Below the pieces are notes generated by a model. It searched no databases and was not told the DNA's origin. It saw only the letters and a list, made by a program, of their open reading frames with translations. A program made the translations under genes and the position numbers. A stretch of 64,000 nucleotides of DNA from Sphaerisporangium rubeum (GTDB lineage: Bacteria; Actinomycetota; Actinomycetes; Streptosporangiales; Streptosporangiaceae): contig NZ_JACHIU010000001.1 in assembly GCF_014207705.1 (NCBI RefSeq), positions 6,192,501-6,256,500 of the forward strand, read 5' to 3'. This document shows positions 48,509 through 57,394 of this stretch, piece by piece. Positions within the stretch are counted from its first letter, which is position 1. Each line of letters starts with the position of its first letter.

Positions 48509-48684
48509 CGCAGCAGATCACCCTGACGTTGTCGATACCGCAGACCAACCTGATCCTGGAGGCGCTCGGACAGATGGCGTACGCACGGGTCTACGAACTG
48601 GTGGACACCATCCACCGGCAGGCCGCCGGACAGCTCGGCGACGACGGGGGACGGCAGGCGCGCGCCGAGGACGGCGTGTCATGA
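48505..48684 (+). CDS. Small 59-residue protein coupled between two giant genes
   Basis: It starts GTG 48505, overlapping the upstream stop (GTGA), and ends TGA 48684, overlapping the next start (ATGA). The product begins with strand-like TQQITLTLSIPQTNLI, then a helix (LEALGQMAYARVYELVDTIHRQA). A similar 'LTLxxxNLILEALGxxPYxxVYxLVxKI' pattern is familiar to me from small proteins of phage and phage-tail-like loci, but I cannot verify this here. Double translational coupling implies fixed stoichiometry with its neighbours. Confidence 0.8.
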   Translation: MTQQITLTLSIPQTNLILEALGQMAYARVYELVDTIHRQAAGQLGDDGGRQARAEDGVS

Positions 48685-51353
48685 CGGCCGGCCTGGTGCT
48701 GTACTGGCGGCTCGACGACCTCACACCGGAGAACCGCGCGGTCGACTCCTCGGGGAACCGGCTCAACGGGAACGTCGAAGGCGACCCCGGCGTGCGGGCC
48801 GACGAGCGGTTCGGCAGCTGCCTGGTCCTGGACGGCAGGGCCGACGCGCTGACCGTGCCGGACGACCCGGCGCTGCGCCTCACCGCGTACACCGTGTCGG
48901 TATGGGTCCACATGGCGCAGCCGATGGCCGCGCCGGCGAAGGGGGACGTGCCGCCGAGGGACGCGAAGGCGGACCCGCCGAAGAACGCGAAAGGCGCCGT
49001 CGCGCCGGTCCTGGCGAGAGACGCGGTCTTCGTCGCGGGGAAGGCCGACGGCTTCGCGTTGTCGCTGGACGCGCGCGGTGTCGTGCGGCACGCCGTACCG
49101 GTCGACGGCGACCGGTCGGCGGCGTACGCCACCGAGCCGGGGTCGTTCGACTGGAACCGGTGGCGGCACGTCGCGGTGACCTGCGACGGGAAGGTCGCGG
49201 CCGTCTACCTGGACGGGGTTCAGGCGGCGCGGTACACCCTTCCCGGCGATCCGCTTCCGGGCCGTGCGGCGCTGACCGTGGGACGGGACCCTGCGGCACG
49301 GCGCGCCTACCTGAACGGCGCCACGGCGCACCTGCGGATCTACGACGCGGCGCTGAGCGAGCAGGAGATCCGGCGGGACATGGCCGCCGACGAGGCCGCG
49401 CTCGCCGCGTTCGTCCGCGCGCATCCTCTCGACTTCGAGCTGACCGGCGCCGGCGAGCAACCGGTGCTGTACATCGACGACGACCCGGCCGGACAGCCGA
49501 TGACGCTGCGGCTGGTCAACTCCTCACGGCAGGACCTGGAGCTGCGGGCCCCCGGCGCGGTACGGGTCTCGGCGGCCGACCACCATGTGGCGCTGGCCTT
49601 CCGGCCCGGCACGTTGGCCGCCTCGGCGACGCCGGGTGTCGTCACCCCGGGCTGGTCGATGGCCGCCGCGCCGGACGGCGCCACGCTGTACCTGCTGCAC
49701 GACACCGCGGCCGTGATCAAGCCGGGTGCCGCTCTGCCGGTGGACCTGCGGGGGCTGAAGGCCGACGGCGCGGGTGGCACGCGCGGCACGCGTGTGGAGC
49801 TGGCCTACCGGCTGCTCGGGTACGCGAACGAACCCGGCGAGCTGACCGGGACACGCCGGCGGTACCTCGACGTCGTCAACCACCGGGGCCGGCCGGACAT
49901 CCCGCTGGACGTGGGGTTCGCCGGCGGGGACCGGGTGCTCAGCGACGGCGTGACACCGGGGTCGCTGCGGCTGCGTGTCGTCAACGTGTCCCACGACACG
50001 GCGGTGGCACTCACCGGCGAGGCCACCGCCGGTGACGCGGCGTCCGCGTTCACCGTCGGCTTCGACGTCCAGCACCAGGGGGAGGCCAGGCCCTGGGCCC
50101 TGACGGAGTCCGGCCGCGCGGGGAACGTCCACCTCACGCTCGGCGCGACCGCGGTGAGCTGGGACGTCACGCGGGAGGACCTCGGTCAGCGCGTGCGGTG
50201 GACGCTGAAGCCGCGCGACGGCACGTCGCTGCCGCCAGGCGGCTTCCTGGACCTGACGCTCACCGGCGTGTACGCGCTCGACTCCCCCGGTCACGCACCT
50301 GTCGTCGTGGCGTACCGCAACATTCCCGGGTACCAGGACGGTTTCCGCACCGTGGTGGCCGAGCGCGCGCCGCTGCTGTTCACGGCGAGCGAGGTCGTGA
50401 TCGGCACGGCGACCCCGTCGGCGCGGCTGACGGTCAGCGCCGCCGACGGCCATCTGCAGCTACGGCGCGAGTCCGACGCGGGAGGCGGCGGCAGGCTCCT
50501 GTTCCTGGACCTGTACCAGGACGCCACGGACGGCGAACTGGAGACGGTGCACCCCGCCGTCCGCTTCACCCACGCCGGCCGCTTCGCGCACCGTGTGGAG
50601 GCCAGGGCCGACGGCTTCCACCTCAGGTCCGGCGACCTCGCGTCCGACACCCCGGCCGACCTGACCGCCGGACGCGCTTCGGTGACGGCCCTGCGGGTCG
50701 CCGGGACCGGTGAGGACGCCAACGGCACGACGCTGGTGCTCGGCCCCACCGAGAGAACGAACCTGCGCCTCGGGTACCACGACCAGTACGGCTGGATCCA
50801 GTCGCACAACAGCAAACCGCTGGCCGTCAACCCGCTCGGCAACAACGTGGGGATCGGCACGACGACGGTCCCCGCGCGGCTGACGGTCGGCTCGGCGTCG
50901 GAGCACCTGCAACTGCGCAGGGACGCGACCACGGCCGGCAAGGTGCTGTTCCTTGAGCTGTACCAGGCCGACACCGCCGCGAACGTCCTGACGTACCCCG
51001 CCATCCGGTTCCACCACTCGAACAAGTTCTGGCACCGCGTCGAGGCCCGTCCCGACGGCTTCCACCTGAAGACCGGCGCGATGGACGCCGACACGCTGGT
51101 CCCGCTGGTCGCCTCAGGCGCGACCCTCGGCTCGCTGACCATCGGCGCCACCACCATCGGCGAGAACGAGCTGAAGATCCTGCGGCGGCTGGCCGCCGGC
51201 GCGCTGGAGTTCGACCTCTACAACATCGCGCAGAGCGAGTACGCCTTCGCCGGGACGTACACCTTCACCGACAACCGCCGCTACGTCTTCACCTGGGGTG
51301 AGAAGAACCAGCGGGTCAGCCAGGGCCGCTGGCGCCTCACCTTCCCGAGCTGA
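48681..51353 (+). CDS. LamG-domain protein with duplicated tail-fibre-like C-terminal units
   Basis: This 890-residue protein has no signal peptide. Residues 1-235 are a concanavalin A/LamG-type fold (GLVLYWRLDDL, VDSSGNRLNG, WRHVAVTCDGKVAAVYLDG, ATAHLRIYDAALSEQEI). The middle (250-570) is a series of beta domains. Residues about 570-680 and 720-830 are two copies of one unit (IGTxTxxARLTV, HLQLRR, LFLxLYQ, HRVEARxDGFHL). The text GIGTTTVPARLTV is common in phage tail-fibre and S74-type proteins. A terminal domain (830-890) ends YTFTDNRRYVFTW. It is probably a carbohydrate- or surface-binding component of the cassette. It begins on the ATGA overlap with the small gene. Confidence 0.82.
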   Translation: MTAGLVLYWRLDDLTPENRAVDSSGNRLNGNVEGDPGVRADERFGSCLVLDGRADALTVPDDPALRLTAYTVSVWVHMAQPMAAPAKGDVPPRDAKADPPKNAKGAVAPVLARDAVFVAGKADGFALSLDARGVVRHAVPVDGDRSAAYATEPGSFDWNRWRHVAVTCDGKVAAVYLDGVQAARYTLPGDPLPGRAALTVGRDPAARRAYLNGATAHLRIYDAALSEQEIRRDMAADEAALAAFVRAHPLDFELTGAGEQPVLYIDDDPAGQPMTLRLVNSSRQDLELRAPGAVRVSAADHHVALAFRPGTLAASATPGVVTPGWSMAAAPDGATLYLLHDTAAVIKPGAALPVDLRGLKADGAGGTRGTRVELAYRLLGYANEPGELTGTRRRYLDVVNHRGRPDIPLDVGFAGGDRVLSDGVTPGSLRLRVVNVSHDTAVALTGEATAGDAASAFTVGFDVQHQGEARPWALTESGRAGNVHLTLGATAVSWDVTREDLGQRVRWTLKPRDGTSLPPGGFLDLTLTGVYALDSPGHAPVVVAYRNIPGYQDGFRTVVAERAPLLFTASEVVIGTATPSARLTVSAADGHLQLRRESDAGGGGRLLFLDLYQDATDGELETVHPAVRFTHAGRFAHRVEARADGFHLRSGDLASDTPADLTAGRASVTALRVAGTGEDANGTTLVLGPTERTNLRLGYHDQYGWIQSHNSKPLAVNPLGNNVGIGTTTVPARLTVGSASEHLQLRRDATTAGKVLFLELYQADTAANVLTYPAIRFHHSNKFWHRVEARPDGFHLKTGAMDADTLVPLVASGATLGSLTIGATTIGENELKILRRLAAGALEFDLYNIAQSEYAFAGTYTFTDNRRYVFTWGEKNQRVSQGRWRLTFPS

Positions 51354-51365
51354 GGAGGCGCGACC

Positions 51366-53009
51366 ATGCCGTGGGACCTGACCATCTTCACCCTGGACGT
51401 CCGGCAGGGGGACAGCTCGCTCGTCGTCGCGGAGAACGCGACGACCGGCCAGGTGCGCAGAATGCTGATCGACGGAGGGTCCGTGGACCATGCCGTCACG
51501 GCGCACGACGCCGTGGAGGCCAGGCTGAACCCCGGGGAGTCGCTGGACCACGTGCTGGTCAGCAGTTATGCGGGTGAGCACTACGAAGGCGTGATGCGGC
51601 TGCTCGGCGCCGACAACCTCCACCGGATCGCCGATGTGATCGCCGAGGTCGCGACCCGTGAGGCGGCGCTCGGGAACAGCGACCGGGAACAGGCCGCCGC
51701 GGCGGCGGCCGGCGCGTACGCCGCGTGCTTCGGCGGGTACGACACACCCGGCGGCGTCGGCGGGGTGGCGGCGCGGCTGGCGCCGGTGACGACGGCGATC
51801 CGCAACGGCGCGGCCAACGCGCCGGACGTCCCCACGGCCATCCTGCTCGGGTACACAGGAGCCCAGGTCGCGCTGCCCGTGGTGGCACCGCTCAACCCGG
51901 CGCTGACGACCGCGCAGGCCTTCGCGGAGCAGATCGCGCTCGTCGCGGCCAACGACGCCGACCTGCTGCTCGCTCAAGGCGGCTTCCCCAACGGCAACGC
52001 GACACCGGCGGCGCTGAACGCTCTGCGGACCGCCATCCGCGAGGACGTCCTGGACGAGTTGTTCCCCGCCGCGCCGCCGGGGGGCCGGTTCGACACCGGC
52101 GGCGTCTACGCCACGACCCAGGTCATCGTCCCCCCGGTGGCGGGTGACCCGGGGCAGGCCGGTCCCCGGCAGGCCGCGGCGAGGAACGCGGCGTGGCTGG
52201 CGGACGCCGCGGCCGGTGCCATCGACATCAACGGCAGAGTGGCATGGGCCCCCGGTGTCGCACGCACGCTCACCACGCTCGGACCGCAGGCGCTCGGCAC
52301 CGAGATCCTGTGGAACTCCGGGCCCGCCGCCGTCCCCGCACCCGCAGGCGCACCCGGCGTCTTCCTGGTGGCGGCCGAAGGCAGGGTCTGGAACACCACG
52401 CAGGCCGTCACACCGGGTGGCGTGTCGATCCCCCAGGCCGAAGGACTCGGCGTCGTGGTGCGGTTCAACGACTTCTTCCACTACAGCGGGGGTGACCTGC
52501 CGCGTGACGGTTCCGAGCGGGTCGCAGCGGCCCTGACCGGCGCCGGGCTCCCCAACCCCCAGGGAGGTCCGGTGCTGCCGCCGGCGGCCAGGATCGCGTC
52601 CGTCAAGTGCGACGTCCACGGCGACGACGCCGGCACCGGCGCGACCTTCCTGAACACCGCGGCCCCGGCGGTGGCGTACATCTCCGCCGGGAGGACGGGG
52701 CCGCTCGACCGGTCGCCGTCGCAGGCCGTCGTGGACCGGCTGCACAACGACCCGAACGTCGAACGGTTCTACCTGACCAACTGCAGCTTCCCGAGGGCCC
52801 ACGTCCCGGCGAGCACCGGGAACCCGCAGGCGGTCCTCGGCAACAAGTCACGTGTGTGCGGCGACAACGCCGCGGTGGACGGCGACAACCGTGTGAGGGG
52901 AAACGTGACGCTCATCATCTCGCAGAACAACTCCATGAACCCGGTGTCGTTCCTGGTCGTCCACCGCGACGCGACCGGCGGCCCGGTCATGGACCAGTTC
53001 CACCTCTGA
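51366..53009 (+). CDS. ComEC/Rec2-like metallo-beta-lactamase-fold protein with degenerate metal site
   Basis: This is a 547-residue protein. The N-terminus reads FTLDVRQGDSSLVVA...MLIDGG, as in ComEC-like MBL proteins, and later motifs fit too (VVVRFNDFFHYSGGDLPRDG; KCDVHGDDAGTGATFL; AVAYISAGR). The zinc motif, normally HxHxDH, reads SYAGEH: two histidines and the aspartate are replaced and only the last His remains. It is therefore probably non-catalytic or binds metal differently. An Ala-rich insert (about 110-230) interrupts the fold. No signal peptide or membrane helix is present, so it is not a DNA-uptake channel. GAGGAGG precedes ATG 51366, 12 bases after the LamG gene. Confidence 0.78.
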   Translation: MPWDLTIFTLDVRQGDSSLVVAENATTGQVRRMLIDGGSVDHAVTAHDAVEARLNPGESLDHVLVSSYAGEHYEGVMRLLGADNLHRIADVIAEVATREAALGNSDREQAAAAAAGAYAACFGGYDTPGGVGGVAARLAPVTTAIRNGAANAPDVPTAILLGYTGAQVALPVVAPLNPALTTAQAFAEQIALVAANDADLLLAQGGFPNGNATPAALNALRTAIREDVLDELFPAAPPGGRFDTGGVYATTQVIVPPVAGDPGQAGPRQAAARNAAWLADAAAGAIDINGRVAWAPGVARTLTTLGPQALGTEILWNSGPAAVPAPAGAPGVFLVAAEGRVWNTTQAVTPGGVSIPQAEGLGVVVRFNDFFHYSGGDLPRDGSERVAAALTGAGLPNPQGGPVLPPAARIASVKCDVHGDDAGTGATFLNTAAPAVAYISAGRTGPLDRSPSQAVVDRLHNDPNVERFYLTNCSFPRAHVPASTGNPQAVLGNKSRVCGDNAAVDGDNRVRGNVTLIISQNNSMNPVSFLVVHRDATGGPVMDQFHL

Positions 53010-53023
53010 CGGCGGGAGACCTC

Positions 53024-56000
53024 ATGGACCTGACCGCGCTCGCCGCGTACGTCTCCGGGACGACCGGCCCCGTCGTGCTGGACGCCGGCGACACCCGGCT
53101 GCCTGCCGAGCTGCGGGACCTGCTCGTCACCACCCCCGGCAAGCGGATCACGCTCACCTCGGCCGAGGTCACCCCCGGCGGCGCGGCGCTCGTCATCGCG
53201 GGGCCTTCGGGTGACGTGTGGCCCGTGCAGGGCCTTCCCGGTGTGCGGGTCACCCTCAGCCGGGTGACGCTGACGCTGACCGAAGGCGGCACCCCGCCGG
53301 TGACCGGGACCGCGACCGGCGTCCTGCCGCTGACGGCCACGGTCACGGCGCCGGTGACGCTCACCCGAGGCGCGGCGGAAGGGCCCGGCGCGTGGCGGCT
53401 CACGCTCGCCGGTGACGTACCAGGGGTGGCACCGACGGACCTGCTGTCCCTCGGCCGGCCCGGTGGCGCGTCGCTCGTGCCGGTCCCGTCGGGGCTCGCC
53501 GCTCTCACCACCGCGCGTACGGTGCCGGCCACCGGGTACGCCGTGACGTTCCACCCCGGCACCTCCTTCGAGGCGTACTCCACCGTGACCGTGCCGCTTC
53601 CCGGCGTGCGGTGGCCGATCGTGCCGGAGATCCTGGAGCTCGACGGGCTGGAGGTGCGTGCCGAGTTGTCCACGGTGTCGTTCGCCGCCGTGGTCGCCGG
53701 TCAGGTCGTCGTGGACGGCGTCCCCCTGGAGGTCGGTGTCGGCCTGCGGCCGGGGACGCACTGGTACGCGTACCTGAGGCCCGCGCCTGGCCGTGCCTTC
53801 CCCGGGGTGGCGGCGCTGGCGTCGTGGATCGGCGGGCCGTCGGTGACGGCGGCGTTCCAGGCGGCCGGGTTCGACGGCGCCGCGTTCGACCTCGCCGTCG
53901 AGAGGATCGAGACCGGGTTCGACTGGAAGGCGCCGGCGATCGACTACGTCGAGGTCGCGAGCAGGCTGACGCTCGGCGCGCTGGAGTTCGACGTCGTGCT
54001 GCGGCTGCCGGACATCGAGGTCCGCGGCTCGCTGCGTGGCGGCCCGGTGCCGCTGACCGAGGTGCTGGCCTCGTACGGCCTGCCGACGGCGGGGGTGCCG
54101 TCCACCTTGAAGATCCACAAGGCGGGGCTGACGGCGCGGCCCCGGCGCGGGTCCTACCTGGCCGAGCTGGACGCCGACGACGTGTGGCAGGCGGGGCCGA
54201 TCGGCATCGACGAGGTCGGCGTCGTCGTGTCCTACCGCGAAGGCAGGGGGTTCGGCGGCGCCGTGCACGGCGTGATCGCGCTCGGCGCGTCGATCCGCCT
54301 GGGCCTGGTCGCCGCGTACGACCCCGTGGAGGGGTGGTCGTTCGCCGGGGAGACCGCGCCGGGGTCACGCCTCGCGATCGGGGACCTGGTGGCCGAGCTC
54401 GGCGACCGGTTCGGGGTGCGGGACCTGCCGGAGGCGGTGACCAGCCTGGCGCTGACCGGGCTCCGGGTCGCCTACCGGACGGGGGACGGAGGGTTCACCT
54501 TCGCCTGCCGTGGCGGGCTGACCATCGCCGAGGCCCCGGTGACGCTCGCCGTGGACGTCGCGGTGGCGCGTCCCGCGACCCCCGGCGGGCCGCGTCCGGT
54601 GTCGTTCCGCGGCCGGATCGACGTGGACGCCGGTGGCGTGCCGCTGCGGTTCGACACGGGGATCGCCACCGGCGCCGACGCCAAGCTGTTCACGGCGGCC
54701 TACTCGCATGTACCAGGCGCGGCCACCCCCGACGTGCGGAGCGTCGTCGCGGCGTTCTGGCCGTCGGCGGCCGAGGTGATCCCCGAAGGGATCGCGGTGG
54801 ACGTGCGCGACGTGGTGTTCGCGGCCGACCGCACCACCACGACGGCGTACCTGTTCGTGGCGGACCTCGGCGCCACGGTGGACCTGTCCGGGTTGCCGGT
54901 CGCCGGAGAGCACCTCGGCACGGCGGGGGTGGACCCGTTGCGGCTCGTCGCGGCGTCGGGGCCGATCGGCGTGGAACAGGTCAGGAAGCTCAACGCGCTG
55001 CTGCCGGACACCGTGGCCCCTCTGCCGGAGCGCGACATCCCGGCGGGGGTCGCCTTCGAGGCGACGCTGAAGGCCGGCGACCTCAGTGTGCCGGTCTCGC
55101 TGCGCATCGGCGGCGCGGGGGCCCCGGCCCCCGGCACCACCGGCACATCGGGGACCACCGGAGCACCCGGCTCTCCGGGAACGCCGAGCACACCGGGGAC
55201 ACCGGGGACGCGGCCGAGTACCGCGCCGCCTGCCGTGCCGGCCACGGCCGGGGTGTCGGGGACGCAGGCGCGGACCACCGACGACGTGACGTGGGTGAAG
55301 GTCCAGCGGGGGTTCGGTCCGGTGCGGATCGCGCGGATCGGCATGACCTACCGGGACGGCAAGCTGAAGGTGCTGCTGGACGCCTCGATCAGCCTGGCCG
55401 GGATGACGCTCTCCCTGGACGGACTGGCGGCCGAGGTGTCGTTGTCGCGTCCCGCCGCGGTGCCGGTGTTCTCGCTCAGAGGGCTCGGCCTGTCCTACGT
55501 GTCGGGTCCCACCGAGATCGGCGGCGCGTTCCTCACCGGCGAGATCGTCTACGAAGGCCACACCTACCCCGCGTACAGCGGCGGCGCTCAGGTCAAGCTG
55601 AAGACGCTCGGCCTGTCCGCGATCGGCTCGTACGTCCAGTTGCCTGGCGAGCCGTCACTGTTCGTGTACGCGGTCCTCGACTACCCCATCGGCGGCCCAC
55701 CGGTCTTCTTCGTGCGCGGCCTCGCGGCGGGGTTCGGCTACAACCGGCGGCTGGTCGCACCGCCGATCGAGGCGGTCGCCGCGTTCCCGCTGGTCGCGGA
55801 GGCGTCGGGTCAGGGACGTGCCGGCACGACCCTGGCGGACGAGCTGGCCGCGCTCGCCCCGTACCTGCCGGTGTCGGCCGGCGATTACTTCCTCGCGCTC
55901 GGCGTCCGGTTCACCTCGTTCGAGATGATCGACTCGTTCGTGCTGCTCGCCGTGGTGTTCGGCCACCGGTTCGAGGTGGACGTCCTCGGCCTGTCGACGC

Positions 56001-57394
56001 TGGTCCTGCCGGCCCCCGGCGCGGGTGCCGCCGGGGTGACCCCCATCGCCGAGGTGCAGCTCGCGCTCCGTGCCACGTTCGTGCCGGAAGAGGGCTACCT
56101 GGCCGTCGCCGCGCAGCTCACGCGAGACTCCTTCGTGTTGTCGCGCGACTGCCACCTCACCGGTGGGTTCGCGTTCTCGACGTGGTTCCCGGCCGAGAAG
56201 GACAACGGTCACGACGGCGACTTCGTCGTCACCGCCGGCGGGTACCACCCGGGGTTCCCCGTGCCGGCGCACTACCCGTCCGTGCCGCGGCTCGGGTTCT
56301 CGTGGCAGGTGTCGCCGCAGTTGTCGCTCAGCGGTTCCGCGTACTTCGCGCTGACCCCCGGCGCGCTCATGGCCGGAGGCGCGGTGAACGCCTCGTGGCA
56401 GGACGACTCGCTGCACGCGTGGTTCGACGCCTCCATGGACTTCCTCGTCGCCTGGCAGCCGTACCACTACGAGGCGACGCTGCACGTCAGCGTCGGTGCG
56501 ACGTACACGCTCCCCGGTTTCGGCAACAACACCGTGAGCGCGCACGCCGGCGCGGACGTGACGCTGTGGGGACCGGACTTCACCGGCGTCGCCACCGTCG
56601 ACCTGACGGTCACGTCGTTCACCGTCACGTTCGGCGCCGGCGACCGGTCGGCGCCGGAGCCCGTGCCGTGGGACCGTTTCCTCGCCGCCATGCTGCCGGG
56701 CCGCGACACGATCGTCACGCTGACCCCGCGCGGCACCGTACCCGGACCGGCACCGAGGCCCGGCGACCTCGGGGTGGTGGACGCCGCGGGTCTGGTGCTG
56801 GTCACCGACTCGGCCATCCCGAGCACCGCCGGCACGCGCGGAGCGAGCGGCGACGCGCTGCCGGTGAACGGCGCCGCGACCACGTTCGGCGTCGGTCCCG
56901 TGGGGGTCCCCACCGGCGGGGTGACGTCGGTGCAGCAGATCACGATCAGCGGACCGGACGGCCCCGCCGAGGCGGCGTTCACCTACACACCGGTGCGCAA
57001 GAACCTGCCGTTCGCGCTGTGGGGGGACAAACTCACCCCGGCGACGACCGACCCGAGGCTCGTCACCGGCATGCTCACCGGGTACGAGATCCGGCCCCTG
57101 CCGCCGGTCGAGCCCGCGCGTCGGCCCTGGGTGCACAGGTCCGCGTTGCTGGCCTCGACGTCCCTGGCGGAACGGCCGGGGGTGATCCGCCTGGAACCAC
57201 CGCCGCCGTTCACCGCGAGCGCGGACGGCCCGGTGCCCCGGGAGGCGGCCATCGCGCGCGCACTGGCGGACCCGGAGGTCCTGGCGGCACGGGCCGCCGT
57301 GGCGCGCGCCGTGCTGGACGGCGCGCCGGCCGGCCCGTACGCGCTGGACGTCGCGGGCCTGGTCGAGATCCCGCAGGTGGCGGCCCATGTCTGA
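53024..57394 (+). CDS. DUF6603-type giant protein
   Basis: This 1456-residue beta-rich protein has no signal peptide. The C-terminal half matches my memory of DUF6603: VFFVRGLAAGFGYNRRL, PPIEAVAAFPLV, GDYFLALGVRFTSFEMI and FVPEEGYLAVAAQLT. The N-terminal half (1-690) has repeated strand patterns suggesting related domains. A Gly/Thr/Pro linker near 695-745 (TTGAPGSPGTPSTPGTPG) separates the two. DUF6603 has no assigned function. The gene starts at ATG 53024 (GGGAG upstream), 14 bases after the MBL-like gene. It overlaps the next gene by eight bases. A large shell, fibre or scaffold role is inferred from size and composition only. Confidence 0.8.
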   Translation: MDLTALAAYVSGTTGPVVLDAGDTRLPAELRDLLVTTPGKRITLTSAEVTPGGAALVIAGPSGDVWPVQGLPGVRVTLSRVTLTLTEGGTPPVTGTATGVLPLTATVTAPVTLTRGAAEGPGAWRLTLAGDVPGVAPTDLLSLGRPGGASLVPVPSGLAALTTARTVPATGYAVTFHPGTSFEAYSTVTVPLPGVRWPIVPEILELDGLEVRAELSTVSFAAVVAGQVVVDGVPLEVGVGLRPGTHWYAYLRPAPGRAFPGVAALASWIGGPSVTAAFQAAGFDGAAFDLAVERIETGFDWKAPAIDYVEVASRLTLGALEFDVVLRLPDIEVRGSLRGGPVPLTEVLASYGLPTAGVPSTLKIHKAGLTARPRRGSYLAELDADDVWQAGPIGIDEVGVVVSYREGRGFGGAVHGVIALGASIRLGLVAAYDPVEGWSFAGETAPGSRLAIGDLVAELGDRFGVRDLPEAVTSLALTGLRVAYRTGDGGFTFACRGGLTIAEAPVTLAVDVAVARPATPGGPRPVSFRGRIDVDAGGVPLRFDTGIATGADAKLFTAAYSHVPGAATPDVRSVVAAFWPSAAEVIPEGIAVDVRDVVFAADRTTTTAYLFVADLGATVDLSGLPVAGEHLGTAGVDPLRLVAASGPIGVEQVRKLNALLPDTVAPLPERDIPAGVAFEATLKAGDLSVPVSLRIGGAGAPAPGTTGTSGTTGAPGSPGTPSTPGTPGTRPSTAPPAVPATAGVSGTQARTTDDVTWVKVQRGFGPVRIARIGMTYRDGKLKVLLDASISLAGMTLSLDGLAAEVSLSRPAAVPVFSLRGLGLSYVSGPTEIGGAFLTGEIVYEGHTYPAYSGGAQVKLKTLGLSAIGSYVQLPGEPSLFVYAVLDYPIGGPPVFFVRGLAAGFGYNRRLVAPPIEAVAAFPLVAEASGQGRAGTTLADELAALAPYLPVSAGDYFLALGVRFTSFEMIDSFVLLAVVFGHRFEVDVLGLSTLVLPAPGAGAAGVTPIAEVQLALRATFVPEEGYLAVAAQLTRDSFVLSRDCHLTGGFAFSTWFPAEKDNGHDGDFVVTAGGYHPGFPVPAHYPSVPRLGFSWQVSPQLSLSGSAYFALTPGALMAGGAVNASWQDDSLHAWFDASMDFLVAWQPYHYEATLHVSVGATYTLPGFGNNTVSAHAGADVTLWGPDFTGVATVDLTVTSFTVTFGAGDRSAPEPVPWDRFLAAMLPGRDTIVTLTPRGTVPGPAPRPGDLGVVDAAGLVLVTDSAIPSTAGTRGASGDALPVNGAATTFGVGPVGVPTGGVTSVQQITISGPDGPAEAAFTYTPVRKNLPFALWGDKLTPATTDPRLVTGMLTGYEIRPLPPVEPARRPWVHRSALLASTSLAERPGVIRLEPPPPFTASADGPVPREAAIARALADPEVLAARAAVARAVLDGAPAGPYALDVAGLVEIPQVAAHV

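Noticed and set aside
46597-48684. 695-codon plus frame overlapping the first cassette gene
   Set aside because: Arg/Ala-rich out-of-frame translation; only its last 59 codons, from GTG 48505, are a plausible gene and are annotated separately.
51366-53009. DNA-uptake ComEC channel
   Set aside because: Only the MBL-like part is present; there are no membrane helices, and metal-site residues are lost.
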